A DNA stretch of 64,000 nucleotides from DASRDR01 sp044867785. Its GTDB lineage: Bacteria > Methylomirabilota > Methylomirabilia > Rokubacteriales > DASRDR01. The stretch lies in contig JBIOVM010000165.1 of the NCBI GenBank assembly GCA_044867785.1, positions 1 through 64,000 on the forward strand. The letters run 5' to 3'. Position 1 is the first letter of the stretch; each line of letters begins with the position of its first letter. A model generated the notes under the pieces. The model was given only the letters and a program-made list of their open reading frames with translations, had not been told where the DNA came from and made no database searches. Shown one piece after another: positions 23,890 to 30,765 of the stretch. A program made the position numbers and the translations under genes.

Positions 23890-24648
23890 TCAGGCCATCA
23901 CCACCCCACCGTTCACGGCCAGCGTCTGGCCGGTGATGAACGCCGCCTCGGGCGAGATCAGGAACGCGACCGCGCCCGCCACGTCGGCCGGCGCGCCGAC
24001 CCGTCCGAGCGGCGTCGCGGTCGCGACTCGCTGCTGGACCTCGGCGCCGGCGCCGTCCAGCCACTGGGTCCGAATCCAGCCGGGCGCCACCACGTTCACC
24101 CGGACCTCGGGGGCGAACTCCCGCGCGAGGCTCCGGCTCATCGCCGCCACGCCGCCCTTGGCCGCCGCGTAGATCGCGGCGGTCGCGTTGCCCATCCCGT
24201 GGGCGACGTGATCCCACGACACGTTCACGATCACACCGCTGCCGTCCCGGCGCATCGCGGCGGCCGCCGCCCGCGAGCAGAGCCAGGCGCCCTTCAGGTC
24301 GACCGCCATCACCTCGTCCCATTGACGCTCGGCCGGCCAGGTTCGCGCCTCGCCAGTGAGGATGTCGGCGCCCGCATTGTTGACCCACGCGTGGAGCCCG
24401 CCGAAGGCCTCGCGCGTCGCGCGCAGCAGCCGCTCGACCTCGTCGGCGCGTGAGACGTCGGCGCCGACGGCGAGCGCCTCGCCGCCCGCTGCCTTGACCT
24501 CGGCCGCCACCGATTCCCCGGCCTCGCGCGAGCGGGCGTAGTTGACGACGACGCGCGCGCCGGCCCCGGCCAGCGCGAGGGCGATCGCGCGGCCGATCCC
24601 CCGGCTCGCGCCGGTGACGACCGCCACCTGGCCGCCGAGGCCCGTCAT
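23890..24648 (-). CDS. SDR-family oxidoreductase of the H4MPT island
   Basis: This 252-residue classical SDR has TGASRGIG for NAD(P) binding, NNAG near residue 90, and an IYAAAKGG segment containing the YxxxK pair. The serine usually found after strand 5 (in NxSS) is replaced: the sequence reads VNVSWDHVAHGMG, so either the preceding Ser or another residue must serve. The C-terminus ITGQTLAVNGG is standard. In this setting it may reduce a pterin (for example dihydromethanopterin) or a furan intermediate; that is inference from location. It begins at ATG 24648 and diverges from mfnB with 94 bases between. Confidence 0.8.
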   Translation of the reverse strand: MTGLGGQVAVVTGASRGIGRAIALALAGAGARVVVNYARSREAGESVAAEVKAAGGEALAVGADVSRADEVERLLRATREAFGGLHAWVNNAGADILTGEARTWPAERQWDEVMAVDLKGAWLCSRAAAAAMRRDGSGVIVNVSWDHVAHGMGNATAAIYAAAKGGVAAMSRSLAREFAPEVRVNVVAPGWIRTQWLDGAGAEVQQRVATATPLGRVGAPADVAGAVAFLISPEAAFITGQTLAVNGGVVMA

Positions 24649-24705
24649 CGGCGGCGGTCCGGGCCTGCGTCCGCCGCCCGGGGCGGCGGCGCGGGCGGCG
24701 CTCGA

Positions 24706-24734
24706 TTGTCGCCGTCTCACGCGACTACTATAAT
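24706..24734 (+). promoter_or_regulatory. Sigma70-type promoter of mfnB
   Basis: TTGTCG at 24706-24711 (-35, four of six consensus) and a perfect TATAAT at 24729-24734 are separated by exactly 17 bases. The mfnB ATG at 24743 comes only eight bases after the -10 box, which would place the transcription start within a base or two of the start codon. Confidence 0.75.
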
Positions 24735-24742
24735 GCCGCGCC

Positions 24743-25468
24743 ATGCGGCTGCTAGTGAGCGTCGTCGACGCCGCCGAGGCCCTCGTCGCCGCGCAGGCCG
24801 GCGCCGACGTGATCGACGTCAAGGACCCCTCGCGCGGCGCGCTGGGCGAGGCGTCGCCTTCCGTCGTGCGCGCCGTGCGCCTGGCGACGGCCGCCGACCT
24901 GCCGGTCAGCGTGGCGCTGGGCGACGGGCCGTTCGTCCCGGCGACGGCGGCGGCCCGGGCGGTGGCCGCCGCCCAGGCGGGCGCCGCGTTCGTGAAGCTC
25001 GGCCTGCGCGGGACCACGCCCGCCGAGGCGCGCGCGGCGCTCGGCGCGGTCCGGGCGAATCTGCCCGCCGGCGTCCGGCTGGTGGCGGCCGGCTTCGCCG
25101 ACTTCGAGCGCGCGGGCGCGCCGGCGCCCGGTGACCTGCCGGCGCTCGCCGCCGCGGCGGGGGCGGAGGGGTGCCTCCTCGACACGGCGGTGAAGGACGG
25201 CCGCGGGCTCTTCCACTGGCTCGACGAGGCGCAGCTGCTCGCGTTCGTCGAGTCCTGCCGCACCCGCGGGCTCTTGTCCGCTCTCGCCGGCTCGCTTCGG
25301 GCGGAGGATCTCCGGCGCCTGGGGCCGATCGGTCCCGATCTCGTCGGCGTCCGCGGCGCCGCCTGCGTCGGGGATCGGGTCGGCGGGCGGGTCGACGCCG
25401 AGCGCGTCCGCGCCCTGGTCCGGATGCGGGACGCGGGATCGGGAGGCCGGGCGCCGGCTCGAGTTTGA
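24743..25468 (+). CDS. mfnB: (5-Formylfuran-3-yl)methyl phosphate synthase
   Basis: The 241-residue TIM-barrel protein belongs to the MfnB family (DUF556), which condenses two glyceraldehyde-3-phosphates into the furan ring precursor of methanofuran. The two Schiff-base lysines are recognisable: one in VIDVKDPSRGALGEA near residue 27 and one in LLDTAVKDGRGLFHW near 152. Length equals archaeal MfnB (about 235). It reads opposite to most of the island and has its own promoter with almost no leader. The last 15 residues are a variable basic tail. It begins the plus-strand run that continues with vapBC. Confidence 0.92.
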   Translation: MRLLVSVVDAAEALVAAQAGADVIDVKDPSRGALGEASPSVVRAVRLATAADLPVSVALGDGPFVPATAAARAVAAAQAGAAFVKLGLRGTTPAEARAALGAVRANLPAGVRLVAAGFADFERAGAPAPGDLPALAAAAGAEGCLLDTAVKDGRGLFHWLDEAQLLAFVESCRTRGLLSALAGSLRAEDLRRLGPIGPDLVGVRGAACVGDRVGGRVDAERVRALVRMRDAGSGGRAPARV

Positions 25469-25500
25469 CATCACGGCATCAGCGTCAATATGATGTGATG
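25465..25500 (+). promoter_or_regulatory. vapBC promoter with overlapping inverted-repeat operator
   Basis: A perfect TTGACA (25465-25470) and TATGAT (25489-25494) are 18 bases apart. CATCAC (25469-25474) and GTGATG (25495-25500) form an inverted repeat that brackets the promoter, as expected for autorepression by a VapBC complex. The vapB ATG at 25502 is seven bases after the -10 box. The -35 overlaps the mfnB stop region. Confidence 0.75.
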
Positions 25501-25501
25501 C

Positions 25502-25750
25502 ATGCGGACCACCCTGACGCTGGACGACGACGTCGCCGCCGCGCTCGAGCGCCTCCGGAAGGCCCGGCGCGGGAGCTTCCGCGACCTGGTCAACGAGGCG
25601 CTCCGGGCGGGCCTCCGGAGCCTGACCGCGCCGCCCCGGAAGCGGGCGCGCTTCCGGACCCGGGCGGTGGATCTTGGCCAGTGCCTCCCCGGGAACGTCG
25701 ACAACGTGGCCGAGGTCCTGGCGGTCGCGGAGGGTGACTCGTACAAGTGA
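25502..25750 (+). CDS. vapB: VapB-type ribbon-helix-helix antitoxin
   Basis: The 82-residue protein starts with a ribbon-helix-helix: the strand RTTLTLDDDVAAALE and helices in FRDLVNEALRAGLRSL. The C-terminal half (RAVDLGQCLPGNVDNVAEVL) should wrap the toxin's active site. Such antitoxins both neutralise the toxin and repress their own operon. Its stop overlaps the toxin start by four bases (GTGA). The pair sits inside the H4MPT island between mfnB and mfnE, where it has no metabolic role and is likely an addiction insertion. Confidence 0.88.
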   Translation: MRTTLTLDDDVAAALERLRKARRGSFRDLVNEALRAGLRSLTAPPRKRARFRTRAVDLGQCLPGNVDNVAEVLAVAEGDSYK

Positions 25751-26178
25751 TCCTGGTGGACGCCAACCTTCTCGTCTACGCGCATGTCGGCTCCGTCCCG
25801 CAGCACGATCGCGCGCGTTCCTGGCTGGACGGCGCGCTCGGCGGGGTCTCGCGCGTCGGGCTGCCCTGGCCCAGCCTGCTCGGGTTTCTGCGGCTCGTCA
25901 CGAACCCCCGCGTCTTTCGGCGCCCGGAGCCCATGGCCGACGCGTGGGCCCAGGTCGCCGCGTGGCTCGAGGCGGACGTGGCCTGGATCCCGCAGCCGAC
26001 GGAGCGCCACCAGGACGTACTCGCGTCGCTACTCGTGGCGCCCGGGATGCAAGCCAATCTGGTCCCCGATGCGCATCTCGCGGCGCTCGCCATCGAGCAC
26101 GGTCTGACGCTGTGCTCGACGGACGGCGATTTCGGCCGGTTCGCGGCGCTGCGCTGGCGGAACCCGCTGGCGGCCTGA
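25747..26178 (+). CDS. vapC: VapC-type PIN-domain ribonuclease toxin
   Basis: The 143-residue PIN-domain protein should be a Mg-dependent RNase that blocks translation when not bound by VapB. The acidic residues are visible at D5 (ILVDANLLVYAH), and in NLVPDAHLAALAIEHG and LCSTDGDFGRF. The segment GLPWPSLLGFLRLVTNPRVF is typical of one VapC subfamily. GTG at 25747 overlaps the antitoxin stop, so translation is coupled. It appears intact. It is convergent with mfnE, whose stop is 16 bases away. Confidence 0.88.
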   Translation: MILVDANLLVYAHVGSVPQHDRARSWLDGALGGVSRVGLPWPSLLGFLRLVTNPRVFRRPEPMADAWAQVAAWLEADVAWIPQPTERHQDVLASLLVAPGMQANLVPDAHLAALAIEHGLTLCSTDGDFGRFAALRWRNPLAA

Positions 26179-26193
26179 TCGAGCGGTCGCCGG

Positions 26194-26844
26194 TCAGCTC
26201 CGAGCAGCGCGACCCGCCCGAGCCCTTCCGGCCCCTGGGGCGCCGCCGGTCTCGATCAAGCGCTCGATCCGGTGGGACAGGTGCCCCCGGGCGAGCCAGC
26301 AGGCGATCGCCGGGTCGAGCGCGCGCGCGAAGTAGCGGTCGACGACCCTCGTGTGCCGGTCGAGCGCGATCGCGCGCACGTGAGCGGGCACCCGTCCGGG
26401 TCCGCGCTCCGGTCCGATGAAGCCGTCCTCGTGCTTCACCAGCAGGAGGCGCCGGCAGCCGAGGGCGCGGGCGACCCACGCGGCGATCGAGTCCGACGTC
26501 ACGTCCCACGAGTGCGGAAGCGGGTCGGCCCGCCGGAGCCAGGCGGAGGGCGCGAGGACGTTCAGCCGACCCGGCGCGAGCTCCCGCCGGCTCCGGGTGA
26601 CCGCCGCGCCCGGCGCGAGGTCGGCGAGCAGATGGCCGTACTGGTCCATCGCCAGGATGGCCATCCAGTGGGCGGCCGAGTCCCCCAGCGCGAACCGCCG
26701 GTCCGCGCGCCGCACCTCGTCGGCGAACGCGCCCCCGCCCGGCACGACGACGAGGAAGCGGCGGCGGGCCTGTCGGCCGAGGGCTTCCATGAGGCGCCTG
26801 AGCGGCGTCGGCCGCGCCCCCTGGCTCCCCCCCACCTTGATCAC
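26194..26844 (-). CDS. mfnE: Amino-acid-kinase family protein, MfnE-like
   Basis: The 216-residue protein has the amino-acid-kinase fold: VIKVGGSQGARPTPLRRLM at the N-terminus, the FLVVVPGGGAFADEVRRAD glycine loop, then SWDVTSDSIAAWVARAL and LLLVKHEDGFIG. In methanofuran synthesis MfnE phosphorylates the aminomethylfuran phosphate to the diphosphate used by MfnF. I chose GTG at 26844, with GGAG just upstream, because it begins right at the conserved IKVGGS; longer upstream frames run into the palindromic repeats. It is separated from mfnF by those repeats, so an original shared operon may have been interrupted. Confidence 0.82.
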   Translation of the reverse strand: MIKVGGSQGARPTPLRRLMEALGRQARRRFLVVVPGGGAFADEVRRADRRFALGDSAAHWMAILAMDQYGHLLADLAPGAAVTRSRRELAPGRLNVLAPSAWLRRADPLPHSWDVTSDSIAAWVARALGCRRLLLVKHEDGFIGPERGPGRVPAHVRAIALDRHTRVVDRYFARALDPAIACWLARGHLSHRIERLIETGGAPGAGRARAGRAARS

Positions 26845-26866
26845 CCACTCCGGGGCCCCCCTCCGC

Positions 26867-27013
26867 GAAGTCAAAGGCGGGGCCAGACCCCGAGTTTGAT
26901 TGCGTGCTCGGGAAGTCAAAGGCAGGGTCTGACCCCGACTTTGATTTCGTGACGCTTTGCGTTGCCCTCGTGCCCGCGGAGTCAAAGTGAGGGCCTGACC
27001 CCGCCTTTGATTT
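26867..27013. repeat. Three REP-like palindromic repeats
   Basis: Three near-identical imperfect palindromes of about 35 bases lie at 26867-26901, 26912-26948 and 26979-27013. Each has the form GTCAAAGG..GGG(T/C)C(T/A)GACCCC..TTTGAT; the arms GTCAAAG and CTTTGAT pair and the centre resembles GGGTCTGACCC. They fill the mfnE-mfnF gap, and the third overlaps the mfnF stop codon at 26982. Such GGGTC-GACCC units resemble REP elements mobilised by TnpA-REP transposases; no such gene is in the window. Confidence 0.75.
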
Positions 27014-28025
27014 CGAGGGCGAGCCAGGCGACGGCGACGGCGGGGGCGACGGTGCCGACGTCGAGCGCCAGAACTTCGCCGAGGTCGTGAACCCGCATCC
27101 CGAGCCGGACGGCGGCGCGGCGGGCGAGGAAGCCGCCGAGTCCGGTGGTGACGACCGGCAGCGGGCGTCCGATCCGTCGCGCGACCCGGGCAAGGGCACC
27201 GGCGACCTCCTCGACCTGCGCTTCGGCGACCGCCACCGCGATCGCGCGGATCTCCTCCGCGCCGAGCATCTCCCGGTCCGCGCAGACGACCCGCGCCAGC
27301 CGCTCGGCGGCGAACTCCGGGGTCGGCGGCCGGCCGTCGGGGGTCGGCCCCGTGTAGTCGTCGGGCCGGAGCGCGCCCAGGAGCACGTGGACGTCGCCGC
27401 TCACGGCGAAGAGCTCCGACGCCACCGGGCACCGGCCGCCGCGGAGCGGGACGCTCCGCACCATGGCGGCGACGTTGGTGCGGACCACGCCCGTGTAGAC
27501 GAGCTCGCCGGCCAGGAGCCGCTCGGGATCGGTCCGCCCCACGGCGGCCACCCGCCCGCCGACCACCGGGACCACGTCGGTGGTGGTGGAGCCGACGTCG
27601 ACCAGGAGCGCGTCGGGCACGAACCGGCCGACCAGGAGCGCGGTGGCGACCCAGTTGGAGGCGGCCGCCTCGAGCGGTCGCGCCCGCGCGGCGGCGGCGT
27701 CGACGAACTCGCCGGCCGTCGTGAAGACGCGCACGGGCGCCTCCGCCGTCGCCTCGACCGCGTCGAGCACGAAGCCCACACCCTCGCGCTTGGTCCGGAA
27801 CACGTCCGACAGCTCCGCCGTCATCGTCACCGCCACCGACGAGACGGCCGGCAGCTCGGCGGCCAGCGCGCGGAGGACGCCGGGCAGGGCGGACTTGTCG
27901 CGCCAGATCTCGAAGGCGCGGCTCTGCGTGTGGACGGTCCGCCCGCCCGGGCGCGCCTCGACGACCGCCGCCTTCACGTTGGCCCCGCCGACGTCCCAGC
28001 CGAGCACGCCGCCCGCGCCGTCCAT
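26982..28025 (-). CDS. mfnF: H4MPT-linked C1 transfer pathway protein, MfnF-like
   Basis: The 347-residue protein has an ASKHA/hydantoinase-like fold: GVLGWDVGGANVKAAVVE, then SVAVTMTAELSDVFRTKREG, then DALLVDVGSTTTDVVPVVGG and TTGLGGFLARRAA. This is the MfnF family, which joins the aminomethylfuran diphosphate to gamma-glutamyl-tyramine (tyrosine in bacteria) to finish the methanofuran core. The last residues (EIKGGVRPSL) are encoded within a palindromic repeat, so the native C-terminus has been replaced or extended. The ATG at 28025 has GGGAGG upstream and is divergent from the HisA-like gene with 21 bases between. Confidence 0.87.
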   Translation of the reverse strand: MDGAGGVLGWDVGGANVKAAVVEARPGGRTVHTQSRAFEIWRDKSALPGVLRALAAELPAVSSVAVTMTAELSDVFRTKREGVGFVLDAVEATAEAPVRVFTTAGEFVDAAAARARPLEAAASNWVATALLVGRFVPDALLVDVGSTTTDVVPVVGGRVAAVGRTDPERLLAGELVYTGVVRTNVAAMVRSVPLRGGRCPVASELFAVSGDVHVLLGALRPDDYTGPTPDGRPPTPEFAAERLARVVCADREMLGAEEIRAIAVAVAEAQVEEVAGALARVARRIGRPLPVVTTGLGGFLARRAAVRLGMRVHDLGEVLALDVGTVAPAVAVAWLALEIKGGVRPSL

Positions 28026-28029
28026 CGCG

Positions 28030-28038
28030 TGCTATCCT
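28030..28038 (+). promoter_or_regulatory. Extended -10 box of the HisA-like gene
   Basis: TG at 28030-28031, one base, and TATCCT at 28033-28038 form an extended -10 element. The ATG at 28047 is eight bases downstream, the same distance seen at mfnB. No good -35 is visible, as is usual with extended -10 promoters. Confidence 0.5.
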
Positions 28039-28046
28039 CCCCCGCG

Positions 28047-28799
28047 ATGCCCGCCCTGCGCGTGATCCCGGTGCTCGATCTCAAGGGCGGCGTGGCCGTG
28101 CACGCGGTGCGCGGCGAGCGGCACGCCTACGCGCCGGTCCGGAGCGTCCTCGCCGCCTCGTCCGATCCCGTCGAGCTGGCGCGCGCCTTCCGGGCGCGCC
28201 TGGGCTGCGAGGCCTGCTACGTGGCGGATCTCGACGCCATCGCGCGCGTCGGCGAGCACGGCGCGACCGTCCGGGCGATCGCGGCGGTCGGGCTGTCGGT
28301 GTGGCTGGACGCCGGCGTCGCGACGGCGGACGACGCGCGCCGCGCCGTGTCGTGCGGGGCCGCGCGCGTGATCGTCGGGACGGAGACCCTGCGGGACGTC
28401 GGCGACCTGCCGGCGATCGCCGATGCGGCCGGGGCGGCCTCGCAGGGCCGCGCGGATTGCATCCTGAGCCTGGACCACCGCGAGGGGCGGCTCCTGGGCG
28501 GCTCGCCGGCGGTGTCGGCGGCCGGCGCGCTCGGGATCGCCGTCGCCGCCTGGTCGGCCGGGATCCGGGCGTTCATCGTGCTCGATCTCGCGCGCGTCGG
28601 CGCGCGGGCCGGCCCGGAGACCGAGCCCGCCCGGCGGCTGCGGGCGCGACTGCCGGAGGCGGAGGTCGTGCTGGGCGGCGGCGTGCGCGGAGCCGACGAC
28701 CTCAGCGCGCTCGCGGCGGCCGGCTATCACGCGGCCCTGATCGGCACGGCGCTCCACACCGGCGTCCTGGGGGCCGACGACCTGACCGCGGCCCGCTAG
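28047..28799 (+). CDS. HisA/HisF-like TIM-barrel protein of the H4MPT island
   Basis: The 250-residue barrel resembles ProFAR isomerase HisA (LRVIPVLDLKGGVAVHAVRG, then VADLDAIARVGEHGATVRAI, GVRGADDLSALAAAGYHAAL) but lacks his neighbours and belongs to the HisA-related group seen in methanogens and H4MPT-using bacteria (COG1411 type). Its reaction is unknown; an Amadori-type or phosphosugar step in the ribityl or furan part of a cofactor is plausible. It is divergent from mfnF and convergent with the FolK-FolE2 fusion, overlapping its stop by four bases. An extended -10 box immediately upstream suggests an almost leaderless transcript. Confidence 0.82.
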   Translation: MPALRVIPVLDLKGGVAVHAVRGERHAYAPVRSVLAASSDPVELARAFRARLGCEACYVADLDAIARVGEHGATVRAIAAVGLSVWLDAGVATADDARRAVSCGAARVIVGTETLRDVGDLPAIADAAGAASQGRADCILSLDHREGRLLGGSPAVSAAGALGIAVAAWSAGIRAFIVLDLARVGARAGPETEPARRLRARLPEAEVVLGGGVRGADDLSALAAAGYHAALIGTALHTGVLGADDLTAAR

Positions 28800-30256
28800 C
28801 GCTCGAGCCGGTCGGCCAGCCACGCCGAGAGCGTGGTGCTGCCGCGCGGCTCGCCGCCCGAGAGCTCGGCCCGGATCTCGCCGAGTCGCCCGCCGCGCTG
28901 GGCGAAGACGTCGTGCTTGTGGATCGTCTCCATGTTCACCTGGCGCGCGTGGACGTAGGCGTCGTCCGGGAGCTCGGGGTAGCTGACCGCGAAGCTCCGC
29001 AGGATCTCCCGCACGGTGTCCTCGACGAAGCGCGGATTCCGGTGCGCCTTTTCCACGACGAAGAGCTCGTCGGGGCGCTTGAGCAGGTCGTAGTTCTCCG
29101 AGCTCATCGAGCTCTCGACGATCTCGACCAGGTCCTCGGCGCGAAGCGCGCGGTCGGCGCCGACCAGGAGACGCCCGCGGCCCCTCTGATTGTGCGTCGC
29201 GACCGGTACCAGGGCGAGCACCTCGGCGGTGGCCTCCGGCCCGAGGCCGTGCTCGCGGAGGCGCGCCTCGGCCTGGGCGCGGACCATCTCCTGGGCGCAT
29301 GGGCAGGCCATCATGCCCTCCGCCTCGACGCCGATGAGCTGGACCGCGCGGCGGGGCGTGGCGGCGGCCAGGCCGATCAGCGTGTAGAGCTCCTGCGAGG
29401 GCTTGCCGGAGATCGGGGCCCGGCGCGAGAGGGGGAACTGCGCGCGGATCTCGACGTCCGCGCGTTCCGCCCGGTGGCCCACCGTGAGCGCCCGGGCGAT
29501 CCGCTCGGCGAGCGTTTCGATCATCGGCGCCTCGAGCGCGCCCAGGTCCTCCAGCACCTCCTCCACCGTGTCGCCGAAGCGCGACATGTGGGCGCCCTTC
29601 TGATCGGCGGGCAGCTCCACGAAGAGGTCGAGCGTCGCGTAGAAGAGCCCGCCGCCGTCGGCGAGCCGGATGATGCGGTGGAGCCCGGTCACCCCCGTCT
29701 GGTCGAGGCGGAGGCGGGCTGCCGGCGCCTCCTCCTGCACGTCCCGCACGAGCCGCGCCGTCAGGCCGCGCTCCACCCGGACGATCCCGCGAGCCCCCGC
29801 GCCGAGGGCGCGGAGCAGCTCGGCCACCGTGCGCCCCTCGACGGGATGGCGCAGGTCCGGCGCGATGTCGTGGAGCGGCACCAGGACGAACCCGCGCTCC
29901 GGGATCCGCGGGTGCGGCACCTCCAGCGCCTCGGTGTGGATCACGCGGTCGTCGAAGAACAAGATGTCGACGTCGATCGGCCGCGGGCCGTACCGCTCGC
30001 CCGGGCGGCGGCCCATCCGGTCCTCGATGCGCTTGATCGCGGCGAGGAGCGCCTCGGGATCGAGGGTCGTGACGCCCTTCACCGCGAGGTTCAGGAAGCG
30101 CGGCTGGTCCGTCACGTGAAGGGGTTCGGTCTCGTAGACCGGCGACACGCGCTCGATCCGGACGTGGCCCCGAAGGCGCTGGAGCGCCTCCGCGAGGTGG
30201 GCCTGGCGGTCGCCCAGGTTCGAGCCGAGCCCGAGATAGACGACGGCCGCCGTCAC
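28796..30256 (-). CDS. folK/folE2: FolK-FolE2 fusion: HPPK plus type IB GTP cyclohydrolase
   Basis: The 486-residue protein joins two enzymes. Residues about 1-160 are 6-hydroxymethyl-7,8-dihydropterin pyrophosphokinase: VYLGLGSNLGDRQAHLAEAL, PRFLNLAVKG, and YGPRPIDVDILFFDD with catalytic Asp residues. Residues about 190-486 are GTP cyclohydrolase FolE2/MptA: GKPSQELYTLIGL, the active-site Cys in MMACPCAQEMVRAQAE, the metal-binding THNQRGRG, and SMSSENYDLLKRPDEL. The first and last pterin steps before condensation are thus on one chain. GTG at 30256 overlaps the stop of the PTPS-like gene (GTGA). The frame is open further upstream, but the HPPK fold starts here. It probably serves H4MPT synthesis. 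Confidence 0.9.
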   Translation of the reverse strand: MTAAVVYLGLGSNLGDRQAHLAEALQRLRGHVRIERVSPVYETEPLHVTDQPRFLNLAVKGVTTLDPEALLAAIKRIEDRMGRRPGERYGPRPIDVDILFFDDRVIHTEALEVPHPRIPERGFVLVPLHDIAPDLRHPVEGRTVAELLRALGAGARGIVRVERGLTARLVRDVQEEAPAARLRLDQTGVTGLHRIIRLADGGGLFYATLDLFVELPADQKGAHMSRFGDTVEEVLEDLGALEAPMIETLAERIARALTVGHRAERADVEIRAQFPLSRRAPISGKPSQELYTLIGLAAATPRRAVQLIGVEAEGMMACPCAQEMVRAQAEARLREHGLGPEATAEVLALVPVATHNQRGRGRLLVGADRALRAEDLVEIVESSMSSENYDLLKRPDELFVVEKAHRNPRFVEDTVREILRSFAVSYPELPDDAYVHARQVNMETIHKHDVFAQRGGRLGEIRAELSGGEPRGSTTLSAWLADRLER

Positions 30257-30765
30257 GCGCGCTCCCGGCCTTCGCGGCCCTCGCCGAGCGCCTCGCGGTA
30301 GAAGGCGCGCTGACCCGACGACTCGTCGACCTCGACCTCGATCGCAGTCGCGCCGTCCAGCGCCGCGCCCAGGCTTTGCCGGAGCTCCTGGACGATCCAC
30401 CAGGCCAGCATCTCGGCGGTGGTGTTGGGGATCGGGAGGAGGACCACGTCGCTCTGCGGGAAGACGTATCGCTTGTCCCGGTAGATCGCCTCGACTTCGG
30501 CGGCCGACGGCGTGACCCGGATGAGGGTGCTTCGGGTCGGCAGGAGCATGCGATGGTCCAGGCGGTCGACGACGGCGCGGAGCGCGCGCTTCAGGCGCGT
30601 GAAGTCCAGCACGTAGAAGTTCTCGTCGAGCGGCCCCTCGACGGCGACCGCGGCCTGGTAGTTGTGGCCGTGGAGCGGCTCGCACTGGTGGCCGTCGTAG
30701 GTGATGAAGTGCCCGGCGCAGAAGACCGTGTAGTCCTTCTCGATCCGCACGCGGTAGGGGGTCAC
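30253..30765 (-). CDS. 6-pyruvoyl-tetrahydropterin synthase/QueD-like enzyme
   Basis: The 170-residue T-fold enzyme has the zinc ligands in CAGHFITYDG and CEPLHGHNY, and the catalytic-site IPNTTAEMLAWWI and EVEVDESSGQRAFY. The residues before HGH are Cys-Glu-Pro-Leu: Cys here is used by QueD-type enzymes, and Glu at this region is the mark of PTPS-III forms that cleave dihydroneopterin triphosphate to 6-hydroxymethyl-dihydropterin. Placed between the cyclohydrolase/HPPK fusion and a CitG-like gene, the PTPS-III-like role is attractive because it would link the two halves of the fusion. GTG at 30765 overlaps the CitG-like stop; queuosine synthesis is the alternative. Confidence 0.8.
   Translation of the reverse strand: MTPYRVRIEKDYTVFCAGHFITYDGHQCEPLHGHNYQAAVAVEGPLDENFYVLDFTRLKRALRAVVDRLDHRMLLPTRSTLIRVTPSAAEVEAIYRDKRYVFPQSDVVLLPIPNTTAEMLAWWIVQELRQSLGAALDGATAIEVEVDESSGQRAFYREALGEGREGRERA

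Noticed and set aside
26867..27013. CRISPR array
   Set aside because: The three repeats are palindromes with irregular short gaps (10 and about 30 bases) and overlap a coding end; no cas genes are present. REP-like elements fit better.
30253..30765. Queuosine biosynthesis gene queD
   Set aside because: Not excluded, but no queC, queE or queF is adjacent and the gene overlaps pterin and H4MPT genes on both sides, so I did not assign the symbol.
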